From Peptococcaceae bacterium UBA2264 (GTDB taxonomy: Bacteria > Bacillota > Desulfitobacteriia > Desulfitobacteriales > Desulfitobacteriaceae), in NCBI GenBank assembly GCA_002347475.1, contig DDXI01000078.1, positions 2,000 through 26,150 on the forward strand: a stretch of DNA of 24,151 nt. Direction: 5' to 3'. The position numbers and the translations under genes were made by a program. Numbering within the stretch: position 1 is the stretch's first letter; every line of letters begins with the position of its first letter. Shown here piece after piece: positions 13,824 through 22,493 of this stretch. The notes under the pieces were generated by a model that did no database searches, was not told the DNA's origin, and saw only the letters and a program-made list of their open reading frames with translations.

Positions 13824-16391
13824 ATGAATTTCAGAAATATTACTGCAGGTCTGCATCATTCCAAACGAGTTTTGTTTTTCGCTTTTCTGAGCACCTTCAC
13901 TCTTTTCGTCCCCAAATTAATTTCTGCTCTCGTCCTGGTTCAGACTCACAGTCTGTTGTCATTCTGGCCTACATTACTCTTAAACATATCCTGGGCAGTC
14001 CTGAGCACAGTGAGTTTTTGCTTCATGCTCTTTTATCTGGTCAGAGACCTGGAGGCAGGTGCCGAAAGATCTGTTCCTGAGACAATTGTTTCTGAAGAGC
14101 CTGAGCCAGAAAGTAATACTCCTGCCGGAGCAACAGCTGAGGAAGCAGGACCATCTGCCCAGGAAAATCTGCGCCTGGATTGGAAAAGAGGCCTCACAGC
14201 AGCCAGTTTCGGGGCTCTGATCCTCTGTCTGGGAGCGGTTCTGCTTACATATATCTATCCTCCTTTCCAACCAGGCTTAAGCACTCTCTCCTTATCTCTT
14301 CTGCCAGCCATCCCCGGCCTGATCTTGTATCTGCTCGCCGGACTTATCCTTTTAATCTTTTCTATCCTTTTCCTCTCTGCCGCTATCATTGTCATTGTCC
14401 AGAACCAGTCTCCTTTTAAGACATCCTCTATCTTGTTAAAGGCTCTGGTTTTGCTTCTGTATCGTCCGTTTTTATTATTGATAACGATCAGCGGCACAGT
14501 TCTGGGAGCTGTTCTGGCTCTGGCGGGTATCACTCTCCTGCGATTCTTTCTGGAGAGGATTGCGGTCTCGGCTTTTTTGGCCTATTTCATAGAGAGCGCC
14601 CTCCTGGCAGCCTGGGCAGGATTTATCCTGAGCGTCATAGCCGGTCTGGCTGTTAAATCCCTATCCAAAAAGAAGAACACTTTTGTTGCCCTGAACAGGG
14701 CAAGCGACCGTTCCTTCAGCCTGATCTCACTGAGTCTGCTTATTATCGCAGGAGTATTCCTGTCTATCCCGGCCCAAGGTTCTTTTGCGGATTATCTGGT
14801 GAAAGCCATTGACAGTGAATACGCCACAGCTGAAAAACTTAAAGCTGAAGGTCAATTGGATTTAAGTTCCTACTATTATAAAAGAAGCTATTATCTCGCT
14901 CAATCCTCCCTGGCTTATTTGAAGCTTCTGACAGCTGAAAAAGACAAATCCTATACCGAGGCTGAAAAGAATAAGTTCAGCCAGGAATTCGAAGCGGTCC
15001 TGCGGGAAACAGGGCTGGCCGCCCCCGGAATCGGGCTGGTCTATTACCTGGATGCTCTGCGCTGCCAACTGATCAAACAGCCTGCTGCTGCCCTGGCTTC
15101 CCTGGAATTGGCCCGAGTCTATGCGCCGGAATTCCCTAATACCAGCCTGCTGCTCCTGGAGCAATCCAGAACCTCCCGGGATCAGACCCAGCCGGCTGTT
15201 CTGGCCGAATCCCTGATTACCCAGCACCAGTTTGCTGCTTACAGTCCCCTGGAGAAGAAAAGCAGCGGCTCCCTGCAAAAACTGTCCCAGAAGATCGCTG
15301 CTAAGAGTTCAGCAAGTTATAAGAACTTCCCCCTGTTAGCCTATTATTATTATCAGAACAAGCTTTATCCCGAAGCCGCCCGGGAACTGGAAGCTCTCGC
15401 CCAAAATTTACCTGATGATTTCGCTGTGAATTACCTGACAGCTATGGTTGACCTGGAGATGATGCAGGATAACAAACAATACACTGCCGCTCTCCAGGCC
15501 GCAGAAAAGATAAGTCAGATGTATCCCAACGAAAAATGGGCTCTGGACCTCAAAACTGATGTGGCTACCAAGGCCGGAAAAAAAGATGTCGTTGAGGCAG
15601 CTCTGGCTCAGGTTTATTTGAAAAATCCGGCCGAGATCGAGGTAGCCGAACAGTATGCCTACAGTATTATGAGCAAAAACAGCAGCTTCACCTTCAACGA
15701 AAGCGATCGGCAGGCCGAGAAAATCCTGGACGGAATAATTCAGCAAACAGCCGACAGCTGGTTTGCCTTCTACTGTAAAGCTGTTCTCGATTTAAAGAAA
15801 AATGAATTTGCCTCCTCTCTGCAGAATTTGCATGAATTTTTGACCCTGGTAACCCCCAAGCCCGAATTTTTTGCCACTTATGATGATTTTTACTACCTCT
15901 ACACTTTGAAGTACAAGAATTTGCTGACCAACGCAGAGGCTCAAAAGGCTCTGGAACAGATCAAAGACAAAGAGCCCCTGACTTACAATTATATTCAGGG
16001 AACCTTCAACTGGTCTGTCAAAGATTATGAAAAAAGCAAAATCTATATCAGTCAGGCTATCACCCTCAATCCTAACCTTTCCAAACCGCACTTTGTTCTG
16101 GGAAGCGTCTACTTTGAGCAAGCTTACCTGAAGGAAATGCCAGACAACTATCCCCTGGCCCTGGCCGAATATAACAAGGCACTGAATATTTTCCCCAACG
16201 ATCCCTATACCTGGTTTTCCCTGGGTCATGTTTATAAAAAACTGGAACGTTGGGAAGAAGCCCTGGGAGCTTTCCAGAAAGCCTTGTACTATTTACCGGC
16301 CGAGGATCACAATTTTGACTATTACGGAGTCTCCATTCATTCCAAACTCCAGATCGATGAGATCAAAAACATACTGCAGGGCCAGTCTTGA
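13824..16391 (+). CDS. Large polytopic membrane protein with C-terminal TPR repeats
   Basis: An 855-residue protein without a recognised family. Hydrophobic segments at about 15-39, 47-73, 123-146, 160-192, 206-239, 247-277 and 297-316 suggest around seven membrane passes. An acidic, Pro/Ala/Glu-rich loop (about 78-118) separates the first two from the rest. Residues 320-855 are a helical repeat region. Three clear tetratricopeptide repeats lie near the end (about 718-751, 754-791, 794-827, for instance AEYNKALNIFPNDPYTWFSLG and EEALGAFQKALYYLP); earlier ones are divergent. The tail domain would be a protein-binding scaffold on one face of the membrane, probably extracytoplasmic, but topology is uncertain. 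Ribosome site AGGGGGG, about 10 bases from ATG. First gene of the TPR-TPR-secreted protein run. Confidence 0.8.
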   Translation: MNFRNITAGLHHSKRVLFFAFLSTFTLFVPKLISALVLVQTHSLLSFWPTLLLNISWAVLSTVSFCFMLFYLVRDLEAGAERSVPETIVSEEPEPESNTPAGATAEEAGPSAQENLRLDWKRGLTAASFGALILCLGAVLLTYIYPPFQPGLSTLSLSLLPAIPGLILYLLAGLILLIFSILFLSAAIIVIVQNQSPFKTSSILLKALVLLLYRPFLLLITISGTVLGAVLALAGITLLRFFLERIAVSAFLAYFIESALLAAWAGFILSVIAGLAVKSLSKKKNTFVALNRASDRSFSLISLSLLIIAGVFLSIPAQGSFADYLVKAIDSEYATAEKLKAEGQLDLSSYYYKRSYYLAQSSLAYLKLLTAEKDKSYTEAEKNKFSQEFEAVLRETGLAAPGIGLVYYLDALRCQLIKQPAAALASLELARVYAPEFPNTSLLLLEQSRTSRDQTQPAVLAESLITQHQFAAYSPLEKKSSGSLQKLSQKIAAKSSASYKNFPLLAYYYYQNKLYPEAARELEALAQNLPDDFAVNYLTAMVDLEMMQDNKQYTAALQAAEKISQMYPNEKWALDLKTDVATKAGKKDVVEAALAQVYLKNPAEIEVAEQYAYSIMSKNSSFTFNESDRQAEKILDGIIQQTADSWFAFYCKAVLDLKKNEFASSLQNLHEFLTLVTPKPEFFATYDDFYYLYTLKYKNLLTNAEAQKALEQIKDKEPLTYNYIQGTFNWSVKDYEKSKIYISQAITLNPNLSKPHFVLGSVYFEQAYLKEMPDNYPLALAEYNKALNIFPNDPYTWFSLGHVYKKLERWEEALGAFQKALYYLPAEDHNFDYYGVSIHSKLQIDEIKNILQGQS

Positions 16392-16408
16392 GAAAGGAGG
16401 AAGGATCA

Positions 16409-17248
16409 ATGCTGTTATTCTTAGGAATTACTTTACTTGTAGGATCTTTACTGGACCTTATTTTCAATGGATTTAAATTTCTGCAAATCATCATCGCCCT
16501 GGTGGGTTTAAGCCTGGCCATTTGGAGCCTGATCATTCCTTTCCTGAAAAGGAAAATTGCCAACTCCAAATTATCCTTCGCCTCCGGTTTCCTGGCCAGA
16601 ATAGTTTTGCTGGCAGCCCTGGCAGCCCTCTGTTTATTCACTCTGCTCTTCTGGCCCTCCCCCGCTGTCTACAGCGAACAACAGCTGAAAGAAGCCCGGT
16701 TCCTGGCGGAGACCGGGGATTACAGCCAAGCTTACGATCGTCTCCAGGCCCTGGCCGATAAATATCCAGCCCAAGCCTGGGCGGCCAAAAAAGAAAAATC
16801 CTTCCTCCTCCTGGCCCAGACACGCCTGGAAGAAGCCTCCAACCTTTTCAATGAAATTATTTATGCCCAGCCTCATGATCTGCAGGCCCGCTTTGGCCGG
16901 GTGCAGCTGCTTCTGGCCAAAAAAGACTGGACCAATGCCCGTAAGGAAAGCCAGACCCTGCTGCTCTATGATCCCCACTTCTTTCAAGCCTATATCGCCC
17001 TGGGAGATATCAGCAGCCAGGAAGGAGACCTGCTGCGCACTATCCATTATTACCAACTGGCTAGCCGGGAAAATCCGGCAGTCGCAGAGGTCCACTATAA
17101 ACTGGGAACAGCCTACCGCCAGGCTCTTTCTTACAGTGACGCTCTTTATGAATATAAAAATGCCCTCTCCCTGGCTGCTACAGAAAGCGAAAAAAACGAC
17201 ATAAGTGCCAGTCTGCGGGAGCTGAGCAAGGAAATCGATCAGATGTAA
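16409..17248 (+). CDS. Membrane-anchored TPR protein
   Basis: A 279-residue protein beginning 17 bases after the previous gene. Hydrophobic segments at about 1-20, 25-47 and 62-83 form an N-terminal membrane anchor. From about 92 onward there are about five consecutive tetratricopeptide repeats (e.g. EARFLAETGDYSQAYDRLQALADKYP, AYIALGDISSQEGDLLRTIHYYQLA, HYKLGTAYRQALSYSDALYEYKNAL). A TTG at 16388 is in frame but precedes the ribosome site; the ATG at 16409 has AAAGGAGG 8 bases upstream and is chosen. The layout (membrane anchor then TPR) repeats that of the upstream gene at smaller scale, so the two may form one complex or have arisen by partial duplication of the architecture. No enzyme motif is visible. 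Confidence 0.82.
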   Translation: MLLFLGITLLVGSLLDLIFNGFKFLQIIIALVGLSLAIWSLIIPFLKRKIANSKLSFASGFLARIVLLAALAALCLFTLLFWPSPAVYSEQQLKEARFLAETGDYSQAYDRLQALADKYPAQAWAAKKEKSFLLLAQTRLEEASNLFNEIIYAQPHDLQARFGRVQLLLAKKDWTNARKESQTLLLYDPHFFQAYIALGDISSQEGDLLRTIHYYQLASRENPAVAEVHYKLGTAYRQALSYSDALYEYKNALSLAATESEKNDISASLRELSKEIDQM

Positions 17249-17294
17249 TTAATCTGTCCGGCTCTATTTGATTACAGGAGGGGGTCAAATCAAG

Positions 17295-19505
17295 ATGAAA
17301 TATTCACACAAGCATACAGGTCTTATGCTTCTTGTTACGGTTTTCCTGATGCTATTTTCCGCCCAGCCTACTGTCACCCTGGGCAGTGCCGGCTATCAGG
17401 AATCCCCTTTATTTTATGAACTGCAGCATATGTCTGCTCAGGAACTGGCCGCTGAAATGCGCTTGATCATTAAAGCCAAGCAGGAAGGGCAGTATTATCC
17501 TCCGGAAAGGATCAATGCCGTGGAACAGGCTCTGACCAAAAAACAGATGGAGGAAATGAAAAATTACCAGCAAAGACTGACTCAGGAAGCCGAAGAAGCC
17601 AAAAAAATCGAACAGCTTAAAGAAGCTGCCCTGGAAAGAGCTAAAGAAGAGTTGGGCAGCCAATACGAAGAAAATGAGGAACAAATCCAGGCCAGAGCCG
17701 AAGAGATAGTCAAGGAAACCATCGGAGCCGACAAGTGGGATAAAGCCAGGGATCTGTACGAGCGGGGTTCCGAATATTACGAAGAAAAGCTTAGCAGCTA
17801 TGCCGAAAAAGTCCAGAAAGCCTATGATTATTATAATAAGTATTATGAAGCCAAGGCCAGTAATCCGGAAGCCCCGGAAGCCGCCCAAAATCTCTTGGGA
17901 GCACTGGCCGTCACCGGCGATGCTTTAAAAGAGATAGGAGAAGCCCTGGGGGAATCACCCACTCCTTTAAAAATTGTGGGTCAGATCATGGAGGCCTATG
18001 GTGAAGCCTGCGGTCTGGGCAGTGCGGCTGCCAGAAATGCCTGGAATTATGCTCACGGCGGCGAAAATTCCGTTCATGTCACCGGCGGTTCCATCTACCA
18101 GCAGGATATGGAGAATAACGGGATTCTCGACATGGAAAGAACACCTCTGCAGCAGCATGACAAGAATCTCCGGATTTTCAATACCGGGGACAACAAGTAT
18201 GTGGCCTTTGATGAAAATGGCCACCTGATTCCTGGTCCCAGCGGTAACCTGATGACCTGGGAGGAATACAATAAAATCCAGGAAGCCTTCACCGCTTGGC
18301 AGAGCATGAAAGATCCCGATTGGCCCAACCTGACAACTGCCGAACTGCTCCGGCTGGCTGCCGGCGAGAAAATCAACATCACCCTCAAAGACAGAACCTG
18401 GCCTTTATCCGATGTCAGCAAAGAATTCAGCCTGGAAGATATCATGAATAAAGGCAACGATGTGGTCAAACAAAACGAATTCGACACCCTGATCGGGGAA
18501 ATCGACGCCTTAACCAAAGATACCCGCGGTTTCTTTGACGGCTGGACTCAATCAGGACGGTCCCGGGATATCCGCAGTGCCTATTATAACTACCTGGAAT
18601 ATATCAGGGCCACCGATCCGGAGTGGTTCAAAAAAAGTGATGTTGAGCAGCTGGGCAATTTCAAGGAAATGATCGAAAAAATGCTGGCTGAAGGCAAATC
18701 CTGGGATGATATCAAGAAGCATATCCAGGAACTAAAAGACCAGGCCGCGACCCAAAAAGATAAGAGTATGGACAGCCAAAATGATGCAGCCACTAATATG
18801 CTCCGTAATTCCCTGGGCCTGAGTACCGGTCAGAACGGCGGTCCCAAGACGACTAATTGGATTATCCGCAATGGCTCCGAATTTTCCGGTCAAAAAGACA
18901 GCGGTTTTACCAGAATAGGAAATACCAACAGACCCCTGCCAGATCCTTTTGCCCTGGGTATCCCTGTACTCAAACCTAATATTTATCTTTACCCGACTAC
19001 CCTTTTCCTGCTAAAAGTTTCTTTCTCCCAGGCGCAGAATCTAACCGCTTCGATTCCCAGTTATGCAGCAGAGAGCGGCTGGCAGGTTCAGGCAGCTCCC
19101 AATGGCAGAATCAACGGGCTTTACGACTTTCTGTTCTATGAAGCTAATATTAAACGGGGATTTTTCCAAAAAAATGTAGCCTGGATCGTTCGCTCAGCCA
19201 GGAGAGGCGTTGATCTGGAAAAAATTCTGGATCTGTATGGTTTTAATGACCAGGAAAAAGCTGATTTTATCGCATTCTGGACAGTTAAATTGGATAGAAA
19301 CAAAGACTATCTGGCCTATCCTCAGGAAACCTTCATCATCGACCAGGCTATGCCGCTGAACATTGAGCCTCAGCCCCAATCTCTGCACAGGATCTGGTTC
19401 TATTTTGCTGAGACAAGCGGCCAGGAAATCCTGGAACCCGGTTCAACTGAAAAGATCAGCCGCAACGGCTTCACTGTGGTGGAATGGGGAGGAATGGTGG
19501 AATAA
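17295..19505 (+). CDS. Secreted coiled-coil protein with C-terminal KPNIYLYP-type domain
   Basis: A 736-residue exported protein of unknown function. A signal peptide covers about 1-31 (basic start, core LMLLVTVFLMLFSA). About 45-185 is a long, highly charged helix rich in Glu, Lys and Ala, with the look of a coiled coil. About 198-250 is an amphipathic Gly/Ala-rich stretch. A middle region contains SVHVTGGSIYQQD and DNKYVAFDENGHLIPGPSGN (about 259-318). The last 175 residues (from KPNIYLYP at 560-567) match a conserved domain I recall at the ends of many secreted Firmicute proteins, with ESGWQVQAAPNGRI, YDFLFYEA and FWTVKL...YLAYPQETF. No catalytic motif is evident. The TTG at 17268 precedes the GGAGGGGG ribosome site, so the ATG at 17295 is used. 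It lies 46 bases after the small TPR gene. Confidence 0.8.
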   Translation: MKYSHKHTGLMLLVTVFLMLFSAQPTVTLGSAGYQESPLFYELQHMSAQELAAEMRLIIKAKQEGQYYPPERINAVEQALTKKQMEEMKNYQQRLTQEAEEAKKIEQLKEAALERAKEELGSQYEENEEQIQARAEEIVKETIGADKWDKARDLYERGSEYYEEKLSSYAEKVQKAYDYYNKYYEAKASNPEAPEAAQNLLGALAVTGDALKEIGEALGESPTPLKIVGQIMEAYGEACGLGSAAARNAWNYAHGGENSVHVTGGSIYQQDMENNGILDMERTPLQQHDKNLRIFNTGDNKYVAFDENGHLIPGPSGNLMTWEEYNKIQEAFTAWQSMKDPDWPNLTTAELLRLAAGEKINITLKDRTWPLSDVSKEFSLEDIMNKGNDVVKQNEFDTLIGEIDALTKDTRGFFDGWTQSGRSRDIRSAYYNYLEYIRATDPEWFKKSDVEQLGNFKEMIEKMLAEGKSWDDIKKHIQELKDQAATQKDKSMDSQNDAATNMLRNSLGLSTGQNGGPKTTNWIIRNGSEFSGQKDSGFTRIGNTNRPLPDPFALGIPVLKPNIYLYPTTLFLLKVSFSQAQNLTASIPSYAAESGWQVQAAPNGRINGLYDFLFYEANIKRGFFQKNVAWIVRSARRGVDLEKILDLYGFNDQEKADFIAFWTVKLDRNKDYLAYPQETFIIDQAMPLNIEPQPQSLHRIWFYFAETSGQEILEPGSTEKISRNGFTVVEWGGMVE

Positions 19506-19526
19506 AAAACAAGGAGGAACGATCAA

Positions 19527-20192
19527 ATGAATGTCTTGGAAGCATTGCAAGAACGTCACTGCACCAGGGCCTACAAACCAAAGGCTGTAGACCGCGAGAC
19601 CATTCTTAAAGTATTGGAGGCCGCGAATAATGCGCCTTCGTGGGCCAATACCCAACCTTGGGAATTCTATGTCGCTGCCGGCGAGCCTTTAGTGCGCCTG
19701 CGTGAAAGGTATTTGGAAAACCTGGAGAAAGGGATATCTCCAAATCCGGATATTCCTGTCCCCCAATCCTGGCCGGAGGAGCATAAAAAACGCATCTTTG
19801 CCCTGGGCGCGGAACGTTTTGCAGCAATGGGAATTGAGCGGGAAAATAAAGAGGGACGCAATGAAATTTATAAGAATAATTTCCGCTTTTTTGATGCCCC
19901 AGTTGTGATTTTTGCCTGTCTGGATCAAGGATTATCCCCATGGTCACTCTTTGACATGGGTTTGGTTTCGCAGAGCCTGATGCTGGCCGCTCAACATTAT
20001 GGACTCAACACAATTCCAGCGATTCTGTTTGCAGGTTATCCGGAAATCATCTGTCAGGAACTGCAGATACCGGATTACCTCAATATTGCCATCGGCATAG
20101 CTCTTGGCTACGGTGATCCCGACAATATTCAAAACAAATATCTGACAACCCGGCGCCCGATTGAAGAGTTTGTAAATCTTATTGGCATATAG
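19527..20192 (+). CDS. Nitroreductase family protein (FMN-dependent)
   Basis: A 221-residue oxidoreductase of the FMN-binding nitroreductase family, using NAD(P)H to reduce nitro compounds, quinones or flavin-linked substrates in the cytoplasm. The N-terminal RHCTRAYKPKAV provides the phosphate/FMN-binding arginines; APSWANTQPWEFYV, the central helix SLFDMGLVSQSLMLAAQHYGL and IAIGIALGYGDP are standard family blocks. Physiological substrate cannot be told. The ATG has AAGGAGG 9 bases upstream, and the gene is only 21 bases after the secreted protein gene, so it may be on the same transcript although nothing in its function suggests a shared process. No terminator is obvious after it, where the SIMPL gene converges. 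Confidence 0.9.
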   Translation: MNVLEALQERHCTRAYKPKAVDRETILKVLEAANNAPSWANTQPWEFYVAAGEPLVRLRERYLENLEKGISPNPDIPVPQSWPEEHKKRIFALGAERFAAMGIERENKEGRNEIYKNNFRFFDAPVVIFACLDQGLSPWSLFDMGLVSQSLMLAAQHYGLNTIPAILFAGYPEIICQELQIPDYLNIAIGIALGYGDPDNIQNKYLTTRRPIEEFVNLIGI

Positions 20193-20228
20193 TTAAATGA
20201 ACCTGCCAACAGTTTAAGCAATGACAAA

Positions 20229-20969
20229 CTAGTAGTTATAGATCACCGTGACATTGGCTTCCACTTCTAACTCCCCGCCGGAAATGGGGGTAGCAACGTT
20301 TTCTGCTTTAACCGTATCCGCAATGCCATAACCAGCAGGAACCATATAACCCGACGTACCCTCGGTGATCTGGGCCGGTTTGGTCACAGTTACACCAACA
20401 GCAGCAGCCAAGGCCTTAGCTTTTGCCTCAGCATTGGCTACTGCTTTAGCCAGAGCCTGAAGGTAAAATGCATCTCTTTCTTGGTCAGTGATGCCGAAAG
20501 AAATAGAATTCGCCTGGTTAATACCCTGTTTTACGGTCATATCCAGAACCTGGCTAACCTTGGTCAAGTCCATAACCGTTACCTGAATCCCATTGGTGAC
20601 ATCATAACCAGTCAGTGTGCTGCTATTATCCTTGTACTCATAACGGGGGTTGATATTGTAAGCTATGGTTTTAATTTTATCTTTGCCAATCCCCAGACTG
20701 GCCAATGCTTCGTAAACCAGATCCATTTTTTTGGCATTATCACTTTGGGCAATGACAGCATCTTTGTGGAAAGTGGTTACGCCGATATTCATATCAGCAA
20801 TGGTTGGGGTAACTGTGATGCTGGATGTACCCTGAACGGTAATAGCATTTTTCGACCACTGGATTTCGTCTGTAGCCAAGGCTACCGGCTCCGTAGTAAA
20901 AAATGAACAGGTCAACAAACCGACCATCAGCATCAAGACTAAACCAGATCTGAGCAAGTTCTTTTTCAT
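20229..20969 (-). CDS. Secreted SIMPL (DUF541) domain protein
   Basis: A 246-residue exported protein of the SIMPL/YggE-like family; members are extracytoplasmic, oligomeric and of poorly understood role (oxidative stress in some). A signal peptide covers about 1-32, with likely cleavage after ALA. The mature part begins ITVQGTSSITVTPTIADMNIGV, the family signature of a strand with a conserved Gly, followed by the helix AVIAQSDNAKKMDLVYEAL and the motif GIGKDKIKTIAYNINPRYEY. A long Ala-rich helix (about 170-195, LAKAVANAEAKAKALAAAVG) and the last strand pair EVEANVTVIYNY complete the fold. Start ATG has AAGGAGG 8 bases upstream. It is likely transcribed alone from the long leader region upstream. 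Confidence 0.92.
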   Translation of the reverse strand: MKKNLLRSGLVLMLMVGLLTCSFFTTEPVALATDEIQWSKNAITVQGTSSITVTPTIADMNIGVTTFHKDAVIAQSDNAKKMDLVYEALASLGIGKDKIKTIAYNINPRYEYKDNSSTLTGYDVTNGIQVTVMDLTKVSQVLDMTVKQGINQANSISFGITDQERDAFYLQALAKAVANAEAKAKALAAAVGVTVTKPAQITEGTSGYMVPAGYGIADTVKAENVATPISGGELEVEANVTVIYNY

Positions 20970-21132
20970 AGTCTAATCCTCCTTCGTTTTCTTTCCACTT
21001 AAAGTGTACACCCTGCAAATAAACACAAAAACCAACCTTATTTGGTCGGCAGGCGAATTGCTATGTTCAAAAATTATGTATATATGTGCCCTCGCATTCA
21101 CCGACCACATATTTATTGAATATTCCGACAAT

Positions 21133-21141
21133 ATTATATCA
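21133..21141 (-). promoter_or_regulatory. Candidate extended -10 promoter of the SIMPL gene
   Basis: On the minus strand TGATATAAT, a perfect TATAAT with the TGn extension, which can work without a good -35. It would give a leader of roughly 155 bases before the SIMPL start. Confidence 0.5.
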
Positions 21142-21201
21142 CGTAAATACGAATAATTTGATTTTATTTTTTCCAATTCAATTTCAAAGTGAAACTCGGA
21201 A

Positions 21202-21240
21202 TAATTAAACGACAGCCTTTTAATACCGAATTGCTGTCGT
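21202..21240 (-). terminator. Probable terminator hairpin downstream of mltG
   Basis: On the minus strand ACGACAGC (21240-21233) pairs with GCTGTCGT (21216-21209) over a 16-base loop, followed by TTAATTA. The stem is good but the T run is interrupted, so efficiency is uncertain. Confidence 0.55.
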
Positions 21241-21281
21241 TAATCTGTTTCCCTTTTTAACTGGCTGATCTCCCCATGAGC

Positions 21282-22292
21282 CTACTGATACTTTTTCTGA
21301 TTTTGCAAATGCTCCTCAAAGGTATTAGCAAAGACATGGTAGCCGTCCGGTTTAGCCAAGTAATAGAGATAAGCTGTCTTCTCCGGCTTAAGAACCGCCT
21401 CAAGGGAAGCGTGCCCCGGACTGGCAATGGGGCCAGGCGGTAACCCATTATGGAGATAGGTATTATAGGGTGAGTTAATCTGTAAATCTTTATTATAAAG
21501 CTTCGCTTTGGGAGTACCCAAAATATATTGGATGGTCGCATCAACCTGGAGGGGCATATTACGATCTAGTCGGTTCAGCAAGACGCTCACGATAATCGAC
21601 CGATCTGTTTCTTGTACCGCTTCTTTTTCAACAAGAGAAGCCAAATTAACCCAATCCCGAATGGATAAATTCATCCCTTGAAGTTGAGTTTGGACTTCTG
21701 CGGTGAGTTCATTTTGAAATCTTTGGAGCATCAAATCGATGGCCTCATGAGGAGTAATCTTTTGATCCAAAAAGTAGGTATCTGGAAACAAAAAACCATC
21801 CAAACGATAAATATCCTGCGGAATCCCTTGTAAAAAGGAATAATCAAAATAATCAGCAGCCAGAACCCTTTGAAAGTCTTCTTTTGTTCCGATTCCTTTT
21901 TGAATTAAAATATTTACAATCTGGTCGGTCGTATACCCTTCGGGAATGGTCAAAAGAATAATCTCTGTTTCCGGTCCAGAGACTAGTTTCTGAAGCATCT
22001 CCTGGGGACTCATTTGAGCCGAAAGCAAATATTCGCCCGCACTAAGTTTAGTATCAGCCTGAAGCAGAACCGCTAAAATACTAAAAACCTGGGCACTGCG
22101 TATCAAATGCCTGCGTTCTAATTCTCCTCCAACTTGATTTGCCGTCATTCCCGCAGTGATCGCAATCATTTCTGATGTATTCTGGTTCGAAAAGGGTTGG
22201 ATTGCCCATGACCACCAAACTCCGCCACTCACTCCCGCGAGGACTAGAAGAATCACGACCCAATTGATTATTCTGATTTTCAATCGCTGCAT
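21282..22292 (-). CDS. mltG: Endolytic murein transglycosylase MltG
   Basis: Membrane-anchored lytic transglycosylase (YceG family) that cuts nascent glycan strands and so sets their length. From the ATG at 22292 it has 336 residues: a short basic N-terminus, one membrane segment at about 9-29 and an extracytoplasmic catalytic domain. The LysM-like part is about 42-125. The catalytic Glu222 is in LASLVEKEA; other hallmarks are SPYNTYLHNGLPPGPIASPG (274-293) and DGYHVFANTFEEH (316-328). An in-frame TTG at 22328 lacks a ribosome site, so the ATG, with a weak AAGAAAG before it, is preferred. In many Firmicutes mltG sits near ruvX/alaS; here it stands alone, divergent from the chloride channel gene. 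Confidence 0.94.
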   Translation of the reverse strand: MQRLKIRIINWVVILLVLAGVSGGVWWSWAIQPFSNQNTSEMIAITAGMTANQVGGELERRHLIRSAQVFSILAVLLQADTKLSAGEYLLSAQMSPQEMLQKLVSGPETEIILLTIPEGYTTDQIVNILIQKGIGTKEDFQRVLAADYFDYSFLQGIPQDIYRLDGFLFPDTYFLDQKITPHEAIDLMLQRFQNELTAEVQTQLQGMNLSIRDWVNLASLVEKEAVQETDRSIIVSVLLNRLDRNMPLQVDATIQYILGTPKAKLYNKDLQINSPYNTYLHNGLPPGPIASPGHASLEAVLKPEKTAYLYYLAKPDGYHVFANTFEEHLQNQKKYQ

Positions 22293-22493
22293 GAACACAC
22301 ATACTTTCTTATAAGTATCCGGTACCAAATCAAGCTGTTAATCAACATCTGCTCTTCCTCATTAGCAGGAGCATCTTCATCACGGCTTAGCATCTGCTTG
22401 CCATCGTTTATCTAGATAATACATCTCCAACATCACCAAAGCCAGAGGAAGTTTGCCTGGCAGGTGTAAAAATTACGAGTAAGGATTATAACC

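Larger units (their letters stand above)
20970..21281. other. 312-base intergenic region: promoter, structured leader and terminator, no gene
   Basis: AT-rich gap upstream of the SIMPL gene and downstream of mltG, both minus strand. It holds the mltG terminator-like hairpin, a candidate extended -10 promoter, and an inverted repeat in the predicted SIMPL leader: TGGTCGG (21043-21049) and CCGACCA (21101-21107). No convincing ORF or known RNA family is visible. Confidence 0.5.

Noticed and set aside
14862..15278. Long minus-strand open frame inside the large TPR gene
   Set aside because: It is antisense to a convincing coding region, has a repetitive Gly/Gln composition and no ribosome site; a shadow frame.
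17409..17888. Hydrophobic minus-strand frame that looks like a membrane protein
   Set aside because: Its Phe/Ile/Leu content is the complement of the Glu/Lys-rich coiled coil on the plus strand.
22293..22493. TATCTAGATA palindrome and AT-rich stretches between mltG and the CLC gene considered as promoters
   Set aside because: No -35/-10 pair with acceptable spacing was found in either direction, so no promoter is claimed.
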